DNA from: JAEINY01 sp942490535
GTDB lineage: Bacteria; Bacteroidota; Bacteroidia; Bacteroidales; Marinilabiliaceae
DNA: 64,000 nt
NCBI GenBank assembly: GCA_942490535.1
Contig: CALNXQ010000005.1
Location: 1,116,001 to 1,180,000, forward strand
Reading direction: 5' to 3'
Part shown: positions 52,072-61,344 of the stretch, piece by piece
Position numbering within the stretch: position 1 is the stretch's first letter
How the letters are laid out: each line of letters opens with the position of its first letter
Program-made: the position numbers and the translations under genes
The notes under the pieces: generated by a model
What the model was told of the DNA's origin: nothing
Database searches by the model: none
What the model saw: the letters and a program-made list of their open reading frames with translations, nothing else

Positions 52072-53907
52072 GTGGGAGGTATCAATAATCGGTCATTATT
52101 GGTTGGCGCCATCATGGTTTTTGTTGGTGTGGTATTTGTGATCAAGCTATTTATTCTCCAGGTGTATGATCCTTCCTATAAGTTTTCGGCTGAGAGCAAT
52201 ACACGACGTAAGGTAACCCAATATCCGTCGCGTGGTTTGGTGTATGATCGCAATGGTAAACTGCTGGTTTCAAATCAGGCTGTGTATGATGTAATGGTGG
52301 TACCTCGTGAAATTGTACCGTTTGATTCCCTGGATTTTTGCAAATCCCTCGGCTTTTCGATGGACGAACTGAGGGATATGTTTGAAGAGATGCGTTTGAA
52401 TATCCGGCGACGTAAAATATCTACCTATAAACCGTCCGTTTTTTTGAAACAGCTTTCCGCAGAGCAATATGGAAGGTTTCAGGAAAAATTATACAAGTTT
52501 AAGGGATTTTTTGTCCAGCGAAGGACATTAAGAAAATATGAATACCCTAGTGCCGCTCATGTATTGGGTTATGTGGGGGAGGTAAATGATGCTATTTTAA
52601 AGCAAGATGGCTATTATACGCAGGGCGATTATGCCGGTATTATGGGGATTGAACAGACCTACGAAGAAGAATTAAGAGGTAAGAAAGGGGTCAAATCGGT
52701 TTTGGTAGATGTGCATGGGCGCGAAAAAGGTGTATTTCGCAATGGACGGTTTGATACGGCTGCTATTGCCGGAAAGAACTTGACTTTGTCGCTGGATATT
52801 GAACTTCAGCAATACAGCGAGCGATTGATGCAAAATAAAATCGGAAGCATTGTGGCCATTGAACCATCCAGTGGTGAGATATTAGCATTTGTTTCTGCTC
52901 CAGGTTATGATCCATCGGTGTTAGTTGGCCGAAATCGAGGAACGGGCTTTGCCGCCTTGGCTCAGGATTCATTGAAACCACTTAATAACAGGGCGCTTCA
53001 AGGGACTTATTCACCCGGATCCGCGTTTAAATTGATTAATGCGGCTATTGCACTTCAGGAAAAGGCTATTACTGAGCAGACGTTGTTTGGTTGTGATGGA
53101 CCTGTGGCAAAGCCCATCCGTTGTACCCATTATCACCGATCTCCCATTGAGGTGGCCGGGGCCATTGAAACATCTTGTAATCCGTTTTTTTATCAAGCTT
53201 TTAAGCAGACTTTGGAAGGACCAGGAGTGGATACCCGGGATGGTTATCAAAATTGGTACAATCATGTGAGAAGTTTAGGGTTTGGTGACCGGTTGGGTAT
53301 TGACTTGCCCTATGAAATTAAAGGAAACGTACCGAAGATTGAATATTTTGATAGGTACTATGGCAAAACGGGCTGGCGAGCTATTACGGTTAGATCGTTA
53401 GCGATTGGTCAAGGTGAGTTATTAGTCACGCCCCTGCAAATGGCCAATCAGGCAGCGGTTATTGCCAATAGAGGGCTGTATTTCAAACCACACGTGGTTA
53501 AGGCGATTGAAAATCAATCCCCGTCCGATAGTTATTCGCAGCCTGTAATATCAACTGTGAAGCCTGAAAATTTCGAAGAAGTAGTGAAAGGAATGTACCA
53601 GGTTTATACCGGTGATATTGGGACTGCACGGTATTATCAAAATGATACAATATCGATGTGCGGAAAAACAGGGACGGTGCAAAATCCATTTGGTGAAGAC
53701 CATTCCGTATTTATCGCCTTTGCTCCAAAAGATAATCCAAAAATTGCCATTGGCGTGGTGGTTGAAAATGCGGGATATGGAAGTACCTGGGCAGCTCCCA
53801 TGGCCACATTGATTATGGAAAAATACTTAACCGGTGAAATACCTAATAGACATAAGTATTACGAGAAAAAAATGTTAGAAGCAGATTTTATCCATGGGAA
53901 ACAGTAG
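52072..53907 (+). CDS. mrdA: Penicillin-binding protein 2
   Basis: A 611-residue class B penicillin-binding protein, the transpeptidase of the elongasome. A GTG start at 52072 follows a strong ribosome site GGGAGGT at 52061-52067. A membrane helix (10-28) is followed by the pedestal domain (RRKVTQYPSRGLVYDRNG) and the transpeptidase. Its motifs are SAFK with Ser317 (YSPGSAFKL), an SxN motif in ETSCNPFF, and KTGT in CGKTGTVQNP. It pairs with RodA downstream, whose gene overlaps its end by 14 bases. Confidence 0.96.
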   Translation: MGGINNRSLLVGAIMVFVGVVFVIKLFILQVYDPSYKFSAESNTRRKVTQYPSRGLVYDRNGKLLVSNQAVYDVMVVPREIVPFDSLDFCKSLGFSMDELRDMFEEMRLNIRRRKISTYKPSVFLKQLSAEQYGRFQEKLYKFKGFFVQRRTLRKYEYPSAAHVLGYVGEVNDAILKQDGYYTQGDYAGIMGIEQTYEEELRGKKGVKSVLVDVHGREKGVFRNGRFDTAAIAGKNLTLSLDIELQQYSERLMQNKIGSIVAIEPSSGEILAFVSAPGYDPSVLVGRNRGTGFAALAQDSLKPLNNRALQGTYSPGSAFKLINAAIALQEKAITEQTLFGCDGPVAKPIRCTHYHRSPIEVAGAIETSCNPFFYQAFKQTLEGPGVDTRDGYQNWYNHVRSLGFGDRLGIDLPYEIKGNVPKIEYFDRYYGKTGWRAITVRSLAIGQGELLVTPLQMANQAAVIANRGLYFKPHVVKAIENQSPSDSYSQPVISTVKPENFEEVVKGMYQVYTGDIGTARYYQNDTISMCGKTGTVQNPFGEDHSVFIAFAPKDNPKIAIGVVVENAGYGSTWAAPMATLIMEKYLTGEIPNRHKYYEKKMLEADFIHGKQ

Positions 53908-55315
53908 TTACAATAAGGGAATCGATTGGTTCACAGTAGGGCTGTATGCGCTATTGATCATTTTTGGTTGGATAAATATTTATGCTGCAAATTTCAATCC
54001 CGACAACCCGGTTTTCTTCGACACGGGAAAGGAGTATTTCAAGCAATTGGTCTGGATCGGTCTATCGCTGGTTTTTATTGGTGTTATCTTGCTTACGGAT
54101 AGTAAGTTTTTTGTGGAATTTGCATATGTTTTCTTTGGATTTACCTTGTTTTTATTGGTTGCAGTTTTACTCTTTGGCAAAGAGATCAATGGAGCTAAAT
54201 CCTGGTTTGAAATAGGACCCATTCGGTTTCAACCGGCTGAGTTAACAAAAGTGGCAACGAACCTTGCCATTGCACGTGTGATAAGTCGATTTGGATTTTC
54301 ATTTTCGAAAAGAATGGATTTATTCCGTGCAGGATTACTTATTCTAATGCCAATGCTCCTAATTTTATTGCAGAATGATACCGGATCCGCTTTGGTGTAT
54401 GCAGTATTTATTCTAGTTTTTTATCGGGAAGGGCTATCTCCATATGTGCTGGTTTTTGGATTGATTGCAGCAATAGTAGCCATTTTAACATTAATGGTAG
54501 CCAATTCTACTATTTTCGGGATATTGATCCTAGGGATATATGCTATTCTGTTTATGAAAGGTGTGCGGCGTGAGTTACTAATTTCGTTGATCATTGGGAG
54601 TGTCACCGTCGGTTTAGCGGCACTACTTTTATATGTCATGGAAAGAAAAGTGGCATTTGAAGTTTTAATGGCTGTGGGGTTGTTGATGGCTTCCATTTAT
54701 CAATTGTGGCAGGTGTACTTCAAACGGGTTCACAAATTCATTCCGACTTATCTGTTTATCTTGTGGAGTGCTTTAGTTTTAACTTTTTCGGCAGATTACT
54801 TCTTTTCTGAAGTGCTATCGCCCTATCAGTTGACCCGGATTAATGTATTATTTGGAATAGAAGAAGATCCTTTGGGAGCTGGTTATAATGTGAATCAATC
54901 TATGATTGCCATTGGATCAGGAGGATTTTCCGGAAAAGGTTTTTTGCAAGGCACGCAAACTAAATTTGATTTTGTTCCCGAACAATCAACTGATTTTATC
55001 TTCTGCACAGTTGGTGAGGAGTGGGGGTTTATTGGCTCGGTGGGAGTGGTGATTTTCTTTTTAGGATTGTTGTTGCGATTATTGTATTTGGCAGAAAAAC
55101 AGCATTCCAGTTTCAGTCGAGTTTATGGTTATGGCGTTGCGGCCATTTTCTTTTTTCATTTTGCTGTGAATATGGGTATGACCATTGGTTTGGCACCCGT
55201 AATTGGTATTCCATTGCCATTTTTTAGTTATGGGGGCTCTTCCTTATGGGGATTTACGCTATTGCTGTTTGTATTTTTGAAGCTGGATACAAATCGAAAT
55301 GAATTAATCCGTTAA
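53894..55315 (+). CDS. rodA: SEDS glycosyltransferase RodA
   Basis: A 473-residue inner-membrane protein with about ten to twelve helices. It polymerises lipid II during elongation and works with PBP2. Family marks are INGAKSWFEIGPIRFQPAEL, LLQNDTGSALVYA and the C-terminal GIPLPFFSYGGSSL. It is somewhat longer than a 370-residue E. coli RodA because of extra helices near 170-290, an expansion often seen in Bacteroidota. It overlaps mrdA and ends the operon; no strong terminator follows. Confidence 0.95.
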   Translation: MGNSSYNKGIDWFTVGLYALLIIFGWINIYAANFNPDNPVFFDTGKEYFKQLVWIGLSLVFIGVILLTDSKFFVEFAYVFFGFTLFLLVAVLLFGKEINGAKSWFEIGPIRFQPAELTKVATNLAIARVISRFGFSFSKRMDLFRAGLLILMPMLLILLQNDTGSALVYAVFILVFYREGLSPYVLVFGLIAAIVAILTLMVANSTIFGILILGIYAILFMKGVRRELLISLIIGSVTVGLAALLLYVMERKVAFEVLMAVGLLMASIYQLWQVYFKRVHKFIPTYLFILWSALVLTFSADYFFSEVLSPYQLTRINVLFGIEEDPLGAGYNVNQSMIAIGSGGFSGKGFLQGTQTKFDFVPEQSTDFIFCTVGEEWGFIGSVGVVIFFLGLLLRLLYLAEKQHSSFSRVYGYGVAAIFFFHFAVNMGMTIGLAPVIGIPLPFFSYGGSSLWGFTLLLFVFLKLDTNRNELIR

Positions 55316-55419
55316 TAGCTGTTAATTTTTCGAAAAACTCTACTGTATTTGCATTGTTGTGATATAAAATGCAGCTGTGTAGTATGTTGTGCTGTATGGA
55401 ATTGAAAGTTGATGGTGTT

Positions 55420-55449
55420 TTGAATCGTCATTTTTATTTCCTACTTTTG
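55420..55449 (+). promoter_or_regulatory. Promoter of the KamA-like gene
   Basis: TTG (55420-55422), 19 bases, then TACTTTTG (55442-55449), a full match to the Bacteroidota consensus. A small hairpin TCTCC/GGAGA follows near 55457-55470 in the leader. Confidence 0.65.
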
Positions 55450-55551
55450 CAGCATATCTCCTAATGGAGAATTCACTCCGAAACTGTCGGTCATTTAATT
55501 GAAAATTTGCTTATTAGCAGCCCTCTTAGAAGGACCGGTTTTGGATTTATG

Positions 55552-56904
55552 TCTAATTATTCTGAGCAATATTTGCCGAATCAACAAAAGGGATTGCCTA
55601 TGAAGTATCAGATTTATGCGTTGCACAATTTTCGACAAATTCCACAGATTGCCAAGCTATCAGAGGATGATCAATTTATTATTGAAGTTGTGGGTACCGT
55701 TCTCCCATTTAAAACCAATAGCTATGTTGTAAATGAATTGATTGATTGGGATCATTTTAAGAAAGATCCAATCTTTATTTTAAACTTCCCACAGAAGGGC
55801 ATGCTGAACGAAGCAGACTTCAACCACATGGCAAAAGTGTTGAAAAGTGGTGCCGATAAAGCAACCATAAAGGAAGAAGCTAATAAGATACGTGAAAAAT
55901 TAAACCCACATCCTGCCGGTCAGGTTGAATATAATGTACCGGAGTACCAGGGCGTTAAATTGACAGGTGTTCAGCATAAATACAATGAAACCATGTTGTT
56001 TTTCCCAACCCAGGGGCAGACTTGTCATTCTTACTGCACTTTCTGTTTTCGCTGGCCTCAATTTACCAATATGGATGAGGTGAAGTTTGCCATGAAAGAG
56101 ATAGATTATGTGATTGGGTATCTCAGGGAACACACAGAAATTACAGATCTGCTAATTACAGGTGGGGATCCAATGGTGATGAAAGGCAAGATATTAGATG
56201 ATTATTTGACAGCCTTGATTGATGCCGATATTCCGCATTTGAGAAACATCCGCATTGGTTCTAAAACGTTAGGATTTTGGCCTTATCGCTACCTGACAGA
56301 TGAGGATGCTGATATCCTGCTTGGGGCATTTGAAAAAGTAACCAAAGCTGGCAAATCGATAGCCTTTATGGCCCACTTCAATCATTATCGTGAATTGGAA
56401 ACAGAAGCTGTTCAGTTAGCCATAAAGAAAATCAGAGCAACCGGGGCGCAAATTCGTACGCAATCGCCTATTCTGAATAATATTAATGCGAAGCCTGAGG
56501 TGTGGTCAACGATGTGGCAGAAGCAAGTAGAATTAGGATTAATCCCCTATTACATGTTTATTGCCCGTGATACAGGAGCGCAGGAATATTTTGGTGTGTC
56601 GTTGGAGGATGCCTGGAATATTTTCCAGAAAGCTTATACGAAGGTAAGCGGAATTTGCCGCACTGTGCGAGGGCCAAGCATGTCTTGTACCCCAGGTAAA
56701 GTGCGTGTGGCGGGTGTTACCGAACTAAAAGGTGAAAAGGCTTTTGTGTTAGAGTTTATCCAGGGACGTAATAGTGACTGGGTCGCACGTCCGTTCTTTG
56801 CTAAATATGATCCGAACGCCCGGTGGATGGATGATTTGATACCTGCCTTCGGTCTGGAGCAGTTTTTCTTTGAAGAAGAAATGTCAGAGATGTTTTTACA
56901 ATAA
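55552..56904 (+). CDS. KamA-like radical SAM enzyme (lysine 2,3-aminomutase family)
   Basis: A 450-residue protein of the lysine 2,3-aminomutase family. The iron-sulfur motif CHSYCTFC has Cys158, Cys162 and Cys165. LLITGGDPMVM is the SAM-binding GGE-like region, and QIRTQSPILNNIN, LGLIPYYMFIARDTG and SMSCTPGKVRV follow. In true lysine aminomutases the PLP lysine is in a PGGGGK motif; here the matching place reads SCTPGK (Lys383). The substrate is therefore uncertain, and EF-P modification or another aminomutase reaction are possible. The ATG at 55552 was chosen over a TTG at 55507. It is a single gene with its own promoter and terminator. Confidence 0.8.
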   Translation, partial: SNYSEQYLPNQQKGLPMKYQIYALHNFRQIPQIAKLSEDDQFIIEVVGTVLPFKTNSYVVNELIDWDHFKKDPIFILNFPQKGMLNEADFNHMAKVLKSGADKATIKEEANKIREKLNPHPAGQVEYNVPEYQGVKLTGVQHKYNETMLFFPTQGQTCHSYCTFCFRWPQFTNMDEVKFAMKEIDYVIGYLREHTEITDLLITGGDPMVMKGKILDDYLTALIDADIPHLRNIRIGSKTLGFWPYRYLTDEDADILLGAFEKVTKAGKSIAFMAHFNHYRELETEAVQLAIKKIRATGAQIRTQSPILNNINAKPEVWSTMWQKQVELGLIPYYMFIARDTGAQEYFGVSLEDAWNIFQKAYTKVSGICRTVRGPSMSCTPGKVRVAGVTELKGEKAFVLEFIQGRNSDWVARPFFAKYDPNARWMDDLIPAFGLEQFFFEEEMSEMFLQ

Positions 56905-56924
56905 GCATAGATTAAAACGTATCG

Positions 56925-56954
56925 AAAAAGGTGCAATTGTGTTGCACCTTTTTT
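56925..56954 (+). terminator. Rho-independent terminator
   Basis: Stem AAAAGGTGCAA/TTGCACCTTTT with a 5-base loop, then further Ts. It follows the KamA-like gene by about 20 bases. Confidence 0.92.
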
Positions 56955-57017
56955 GTTTTTATGTGATTTGCGTACTGTCTATAAGTTGAAGGTATTGCGA
57001 AAATACTTTTTCCGCTA

Positions 57018-57045
57018 TTGATTTACACTATAAATATTAGCTTTG
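57018..57045 (+). promoter_or_regulatory. Candidate promoter of the GtrA gene
   Basis: TTG (57018-57020), 17 bases, then TAGCTTTG (57038-57045). The spacing is two bases shorter than the best examples here. Confidence 0.4.
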
Positions 57046-57071
57046 TTGGTTAGAATGCTCATGCTATCATA

Positions 57072-57551
57072 TTGGAAACATCGATTATTAAGTTGCTGGA
57101 TTGGTTTTATAAACCGTTTGAAGAATATTTTTCGCGTCAGACGTTTCGTTACGCGGCATGTGGTGGTGCAAATACCATGCTTGATATAGTCCTTTATTTT
57201 GTCGCCTATAATTTTGTATTTGAGAAACAGATGGTCAATTTGGGTATTGTGACTATGAGTCCACATATTGCTGCTTTTGTTTTTGTTTTCCCCATTACTT
57301 TTACCTCAGGCTTTGTATTGTCCAAGTACATTACTTTTACCGAATCCACTTTACGGGGGCGTATCCAATTATTTAGATATGGTTTAACTGTATTGGGAAG
57401 TATTGTGTTAAACTATATTATTCTTAAGTTTTTTGTAGAGTCATTAAATTGGTATCCTACCATCTCTAAAATTGTCACAACAGGGATGGTTATTGTTTAT
57501 AGCTATGTTTGTCAGAAATATTTCACTTTCCGCATGACCATTAAGGGTTGA
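57072..57551 (+). CDS. GtrA-family membrane protein
   Basis: A 159-residue inner-membrane protein with four helices. The GtrA pattern is clear: FSRQTFRYAACGGANTMLDI, a YNFVF turn, then FVLSKYITFTES and QKYFTFRM at the end. Such proteins are thought to move or flip undecaprenyl-linked sugars for cell-surface glycan modification. The start is TTG at 57072: an in-frame stop lies shortly before it and no ATG fits. A candidate promoter lies just upstream. It is not next to a glycosyltransferase gene. Confidence 0.85.
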   Translation: METSIIKLLDWFYKPFEEYFSRQTFRYAACGGANTMLDIVLYFVAYNFVFEKQMVNLGIVTMSPHIAAFVFVFPITFTSGFVLSKYITFTESTLRGRIQLFRYGLTVLGSIVLNYIILKFFVESLNWYPTISKIVTTGMVIVYSYVCQKYFTFRMTIKG

Positions 57552-57679
57552 TCATATTACTTCATAGGTCGCTGCTGCTGGGCGTTGTTCTGTTTAATTT
57601 TTATTAGAGATTTTTTTCTATATTTTTCAAACCATTTATTTGGTGCGCTGTTTTAGTTTAAAACACATACATCAAATAA

Positions 57680-58972
57680 ATGGATAAAAATTATAACCTT
57701 CCGGTTAATGGCAAGGAGCGTATCGTAATTATCGGAGCAGGTTTTGCAGGATTGAAATTAGCCAGGTATTTAAGACATTCCCCGTATCAGGTAGTTGTTA
57801 TTGATAAGCGCAATTTTCATCAGTTTCAGCCACTCTTCTACCAGGTGGCCACATCTGGCATTGAACCTGGTTCCATTTCTTTTCCTATTCGTAAAATATT
57901 TCAAAAACACGATAATCTACATTTTCGACAGGCAGAATTGTGGAGTATAGATGATCGCAATCAGAATGTGGTGACCAGTTTTGGTATTTTGAGTTATGAT
58001 TATTTGGTGCTAGCGGCAGGTGTAGGAACCAATTATTTTGGCTCGAAAAATATTGAGATGAATAGCTTGCCAATGAAATCTACAGCAGAGGCCATTAATT
58101 TGCGTAATCGGATACTGCAATCCTTTGAAAAAGCCATCTTAACAGAGGATAAAGCTGAGCAAGCCAGTCTTATGTCGGTAGCCATTGTTGGTGGCGGTCC
58201 AACAGGAGTGGAGTTGGCAGGTGCAATTGCTGAAATGAGAAAATATGTTTTGCCAAAAGATTATCCGGAGTTGGATTTTGGGCTGATGAAAATTTTCTTG
58301 TATGAAGCTGGAGATCGGCTGCTCAATGGCATGTCGGAAAATTCAGGTAGGATGGCGGTACGTTTTTTAGAAAAGCTTGCTGTAAATGTCATGTTAGGTA
58401 CTCGAATTGATGATTATGATGGGGAACAGCTATTTCTTTCTAATGGGAAGGAAGAGTCAATACGTAATTTAATTTGGACTGCAGGGGTGGCTGGTAATCC
58501 AATTAATGGGCTCGGTAGTGACAAGTATGTGAGCGGTAAACGAATTGCTGTCGATGGTTTTAATCAAGTGATAGGAATGCGAAATATTTATGCCTTGGGC
58601 GATATGTGTTTAATGGCGGATGATGAAAAATATCCCAATGGACATCCGCAAGTCGCTCAGGTGGCGATTCAACAGGCAGTTAATTTGGGCAAAAACATGG
58701 TATCTCAAAACACATGGCGGCCGTTTAAATATTTGGATAAAGGCAGTATGGCTACAGTTGGGAGGAACATGGCAGTGGTCGATTTGCCATTTTTTCGGTT
58801 TTCTGGTGTGTTAGCGTGGATGATGTGGTTATTTATTCACTTAATGGCCTTAGTGGGCATTAAAAATCGATTTTTTATTTTCATTAACTGGGCCCAGAGT
58901 TACATCTGGCGTGATCAATCACTTCGAGTCTTGATTCGGCCATTTATGAAAAATGGAGCCACCGATATTTGA
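57680..58972 (+). CDS. Type II NADH:quinone oxidoreductase-like flavoprotein
   Basis: A 430-residue FAD-dependent oxidoreductase of the NDH-2 type. The first dinucleotide site is RIVIIGAGFAGLKLAR, the FAD contact includes NFHQFQPLFYQVAT, the NADH site is VAIVGGGPTGVELAGAIAEM, and the FAD tail is IYALGDMCLM. The C-terminal part (about 365-415) is an amphipathic/hydrophobic anchor (AWMMWLFIHLMALVGI), as in membrane-bound NDH-2. It passes electrons from NADH to quinone without pumping protons. It is a single gene with a terminator after it. Confidence 0.9.
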   Translation: MDKNYNLPVNGKERIVIIGAGFAGLKLARYLRHSPYQVVVIDKRNFHQFQPLFYQVATSGIEPGSISFPIRKIFQKHDNLHFRQAELWSIDDRNQNVVTSFGILSYDYLVLAAGVGTNYFGSKNIEMNSLPMKSTAEAINLRNRILQSFEKAILTEDKAEQASLMSVAIVGGGPTGVELAGAIAEMRKYVLPKDYPELDFGLMKIFLYEAGDRLLNGMSENSGRMAVRFLEKLAVNVMLGTRIDDYDGEQLFLSNGKEESIRNLIWTAGVAGNPINGLGSDKYVSGKRIAVDGFNQVIGMRNIYALGDMCLMADDEKYPNGHPQVAQVAIQQAVNLGKNMVSQNTWRPFKYLDKGSMATVGRNMAVVDLPFFRFSGVLAWMMWLFIHLMALVGIKNRFFIFINWAQSYIWRDQSLRVLIRPFMKNGATDI

Positions 58973-58976
58973 ATCG

Positions 58977-59010
58977 TAAAAGGAGACCTTTGCAGAAGTC
59001 TCCTTTTTTA
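58977..59010 (+). terminator. Rho-independent terminator between convergent genes
   Basis: Stem AAAAGGAGAC/GTCTCCTTTT with a 10-base loop and T6. It ends the NDH-2-like gene and, more weakly, could also stop the minus-strand gene. Confidence 0.85.
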
Positions 59011-59024
59011 TCGTTTTTTTTGCT

Positions 59025-59567
59025 TCAATGAACTTTGGGAAGCTCATTATTACTATAGCCTGCAAGGATTGAAGTCTCTTCAGTCGATTTCTCATCTTTA
59101 ATTAAGATATGAACCATGTATTCATCCATACTGACTTGTTTATTACTCCCAGCTGGGTTAAAAGATAAGCGGTCCACTTTGACCCTGTAATAATCTTCAA
59201 GATATGATTTTAGTTCTTCATAAGTACTAAACTCTCTTGCCGTGCGCAGGCTGTCTTGTGGATCAGCTTTAGGAAAACGAAAAAGGGCCTTGGGGGTCAT
59301 AGTGCTTTCGCGCATGGCATTTAAATTCTTGATCGCATCCATAAGGTTTTTGCGATCATCTTCTGCCTTTTTATCCTTGGGTGCCGGAACTACTGGCGGC
59401 TCGCTTTTGTCTGGTGGCAAAAGGCCAATTTTCTTCATATAATCTTCTGCCAAATAAGTTCTTTTTTCCGGGGCAGCTTCTTCATACGATAAAAAATCAA
59501 AGCTGTTAAACAGCTCGGTGATGAAGTCGATTTTATCCTCCGGTATTTGCACCTTGAAGTATTTCAT
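59025..59567 (-). CDS. Unrecognised small cytoplasmic protein
   Basis: A 180-residue charged protein without signal peptide. It begins MKYFKVQIPEDKIDFITELFNS (a short beta-helix unit, seen also in small DNA-binding or antitoxin-like proteins), has a Pro/Lys-rich linker (PPVVPAPKDKKAEDD, about 55-70) and a C-terminal part with YEELKSYLEDYYRVKVD. No family was recognised. The two ends may be separate small folds. It is a single gene. Confidence 0.6.
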   Translation of the reverse strand: MKYFKVQIPEDKIDFITELFNSFDFLSYEEAAPEKRTYLAEDYMKKIGLLPPDKSEPPVVPAPKDKKAEDDRKNLMDAIKNLNAMRESTMTPKALFRFPKADPQDSLRTAREFSTYEELKSYLEDYYRVKVDRLSFNPAGSNKQVSMDEYMVHILIKDEKSTEETSILAGYSNNELPKVH

Positions 59568-59963
59568 ACTGATAGTATTAAATAGTTAAAGAAAATTGGT
59601 AAGCCCCTTAACTGAAGCTGAAGTACCTATACACAAATATAATAAAAAAAGTCGTGGATTGTGCCCTAGGATGTTTATTTTTAGATAGTGTAATGTTAGA
59701 TAGGGCAATTCGTTGTATGTGTTGTTGCGTAAAGGATTAAGGGGTTTTTGTCCTTAGTATATATTCTATAAATTTTCATATGGTTACGTAGAAGGTTTAA
59801 AAAGCGAAATAACCTCTTAGTATTAACCTTGATTGCTAGAAAAGACAAATAATGCGAGTCTGGTTTCTTTTTGAAAGAATTGGAGTGGATAACCAGGTTA
59901 GAATATTTAAGAAAAGTAGGAAAGAAGATGCAACGAAAAAGCCACCAAAATGGTGGCTTTTTG
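59568..59963. other. Intergenic region before the tRNA genes
   Basis: 396 bases, AT-rich, with no supported gene. It contains the tRNA terminator at its right end. A 60-codon frame that runs into the antisense of the tRNA is not a gene. Confidence 0.6.
59936..59962 (-). terminator. Terminator of the tRNA-Asn pair
   Basis: Stem AAAAAGCCACC/GGTGGCTTTTT with the loop AAAAT. It is symmetrical, with T-runs on both strands, and is placed just after the 3' end of the second tRNA. Confidence 0.85.
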
Positions 59964-60037
59964 CTCCCCAGGTAGGACTTGAACCTACGACCTACGGATT
60001 AACAGTCCGCCGCTCTAACCAACTGAGCTACTAGGGA
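59964..60037 (-). tRNA. tRNA-Asn (GTT), second of a tandem pair
   Basis: Seventy-four bases. The acceptor stem TCCCTAG/CTGGGGA has one G-U pair, and the discriminator is G. The anticodon loop reads CTGTTAA, so the anticodon is GTT (Asn). The T loop is GTTCAAGTC. CCA is not encoded. Confidence 0.96.
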
Positions 60038-60058
60038 ATATGTGTTATGTTTTAGGTG

Positions 60059-60132
60059 CTCCCCAGGTAGGACTTGAACCTACGACCTACGGATTAACAG
60101 TCCGCCGCTCTAACCAACTGAGCTACTAGGGA
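60059..60132 (-). tRNA. tRNA-Asn (GTT), first of a tandem pair
   Basis: Identical over its 74 bases to the copy at 59964-60037, separated by 21 bases. Transcribed leftward, it is the first of the two. Confidence 0.96.
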
Positions 60133-60209
60133 GTATTTTATTGTATCCTTTGCAGGAGCATTTCCGTTAAATGCGTTGCAAAAGTAGGAGGAATCTTCAA
60201 ATTATGCAA

Positions 60210-60217
60210 TATCTTTG
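60210..60217 (+). promoter_or_regulatory. Candidate -7 box for the PfkB-type kinase gene
   Basis: TATCTTTG matches TAnnTTTG, 48 bases before the ATG. No TTG at the normal distance. Confidence 0.4.
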
Positions 60218-60265
60218 TAAAAAAAAATTGAATAAAATTATCGTCCATAAAATAAGGAATTAATT

Positions 60266-61246
60266 ATGAGCAGTGTACTGGGTTTAGGAAATGCACTTGT
60301 TGATGTGTTAGCAAGGCTGGAAGACGATCAACTATTGTCAAATCTTGATTTTCCCAAGGGAAGTATGCAACTGGTAGATGAAGCTATCGTGCAGAAAGTG
60401 GTGAGTGCAACCTCACATTTAAAAAAGGAAATGGCCAGTGGAGGATCTGCAGCCAATACCATACACGGCTTAGCCGTTTTAGGTGTAGAGACTGGCTTTA
60501 TTGGAAAGATTGGGGATGATGAGTTTGGGCGTTTTTTTCGGGAAGATATGTCGCGCAACAATATAACACCTCATTTGACTGCCGGTAAGAATAAATCCGG
60601 AAGAGCTTATGCTTTGATTAGTCCTGATTCAGAGCGTACTTTTGCTACTTATTTGGGAGCTGCTATCGAATTATCAAGTGATGACTTGGCTGACCATCTG
60701 TTTGACGGATATGCTTATTTTCATATCGAAGGTTACTTGGTACAAAACAAGCCTTTGGTCGAAAAAGCCATTCAAATGGCAAAAGCCAAAGGTTTGAAAG
60801 TGAGTATTGACTTAGCCAGTTTCAATGTAGTGGAAGAGAATTTAGAGTTTTTGTCCCGCATGGTGAAAGATTATGTGGATATTGTTTTTGCCAATGAGGA
60901 AGAAGCTAAAGCGTTTACCGGGAAGGAAGGCGAGGAGGCATTGCAGCTTTTAGGTGCTCATGCTGAAATTGCAGTACTGAAATTGGGCAAAAGTGGTTCT
61001 TTAATCAAGCGTGTGGATGAGGTAGTGAAGGTGGGTGTAATTCCTGCTAAGAGTATCGATACAACAGGAGCGGGCGATTTGTATGCAGCTGGTTTTTTAT
61101 ATGGATTAATTCAGAAATTGGATCTCGACAAATGTGGTAAGATTGGTTCTATTTTGTCCGGTCATGTCATTGAGGTAGTTGGTCCTAAAATGGATGAATC
61201 AACCTGGAATTCGATTCGCGAGAAGATTGAACTGGAACTTAATTAG
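60266..61246 (+). CDS. PfkB-family kinase, adenosine kinase-like
   Basis: A 326-residue sugar/nucleoside kinase of the ribokinase (PfkB) family. The N-terminal signature is GGSAANTIHGLAVLG with KIGDDEFGRFF, and the C-terminal one DTTGAGDLYAAGFLYG with the catalytic base Asp271. The overall sequence, including FPKGSMQLVDE at the start, is closest to bacterial adenosine kinase-like members, but sugar kinases cannot be excluded. It has no signal peptide and is cytoplasmic. It is 98 bases from kbl, and both could share a transcript. Confidence 0.88.
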   Translation: MSSVLGLGNALVDVLARLEDDQLLSNLDFPKGSMQLVDEAIVQKVVSATSHLKKEMASGGSAANTIHGLAVLGVETGFIGKIGDDEFGRFFREDMSRNNITPHLTAGKNKSGRAYALISPDSERTFATYLGAAIELSSDDLADHLFDGYAYFHIEGYLVQNKPLVEKAIQMAKAKGLKVSIDLASFNVVEENLEFLSRMVKDYVDIVFANEEEAKAFTGKEGEEALQLLGAHAEIAVLKLGKSGSLIKRVDEVVKVGVIPAKSIDTTGAGDLYAAGFLYGLIQKLDLDKCGKIGSILSGHVIEVVGPKMDESTWNSIREKIELELN

Positions 61247-61344
61247 GTAGATTTTTTGAAATCTGTATCAAAGTCATTTTTAATGTTGATAGGGTCCATT
61301 ACTTTTGATTAGCAATTGATGTATTATACGGTAAAAAAAGAGTC

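Noticed and set aside
59852..60034. A 60-codon plus-strand frame ending in QVGLEPTTYGLTVRRSNQLSY
   Set aside because: Its second half is the antisense of a tRNA-Asn gene; this is a well-known false protein found wherever such tRNAs occur.
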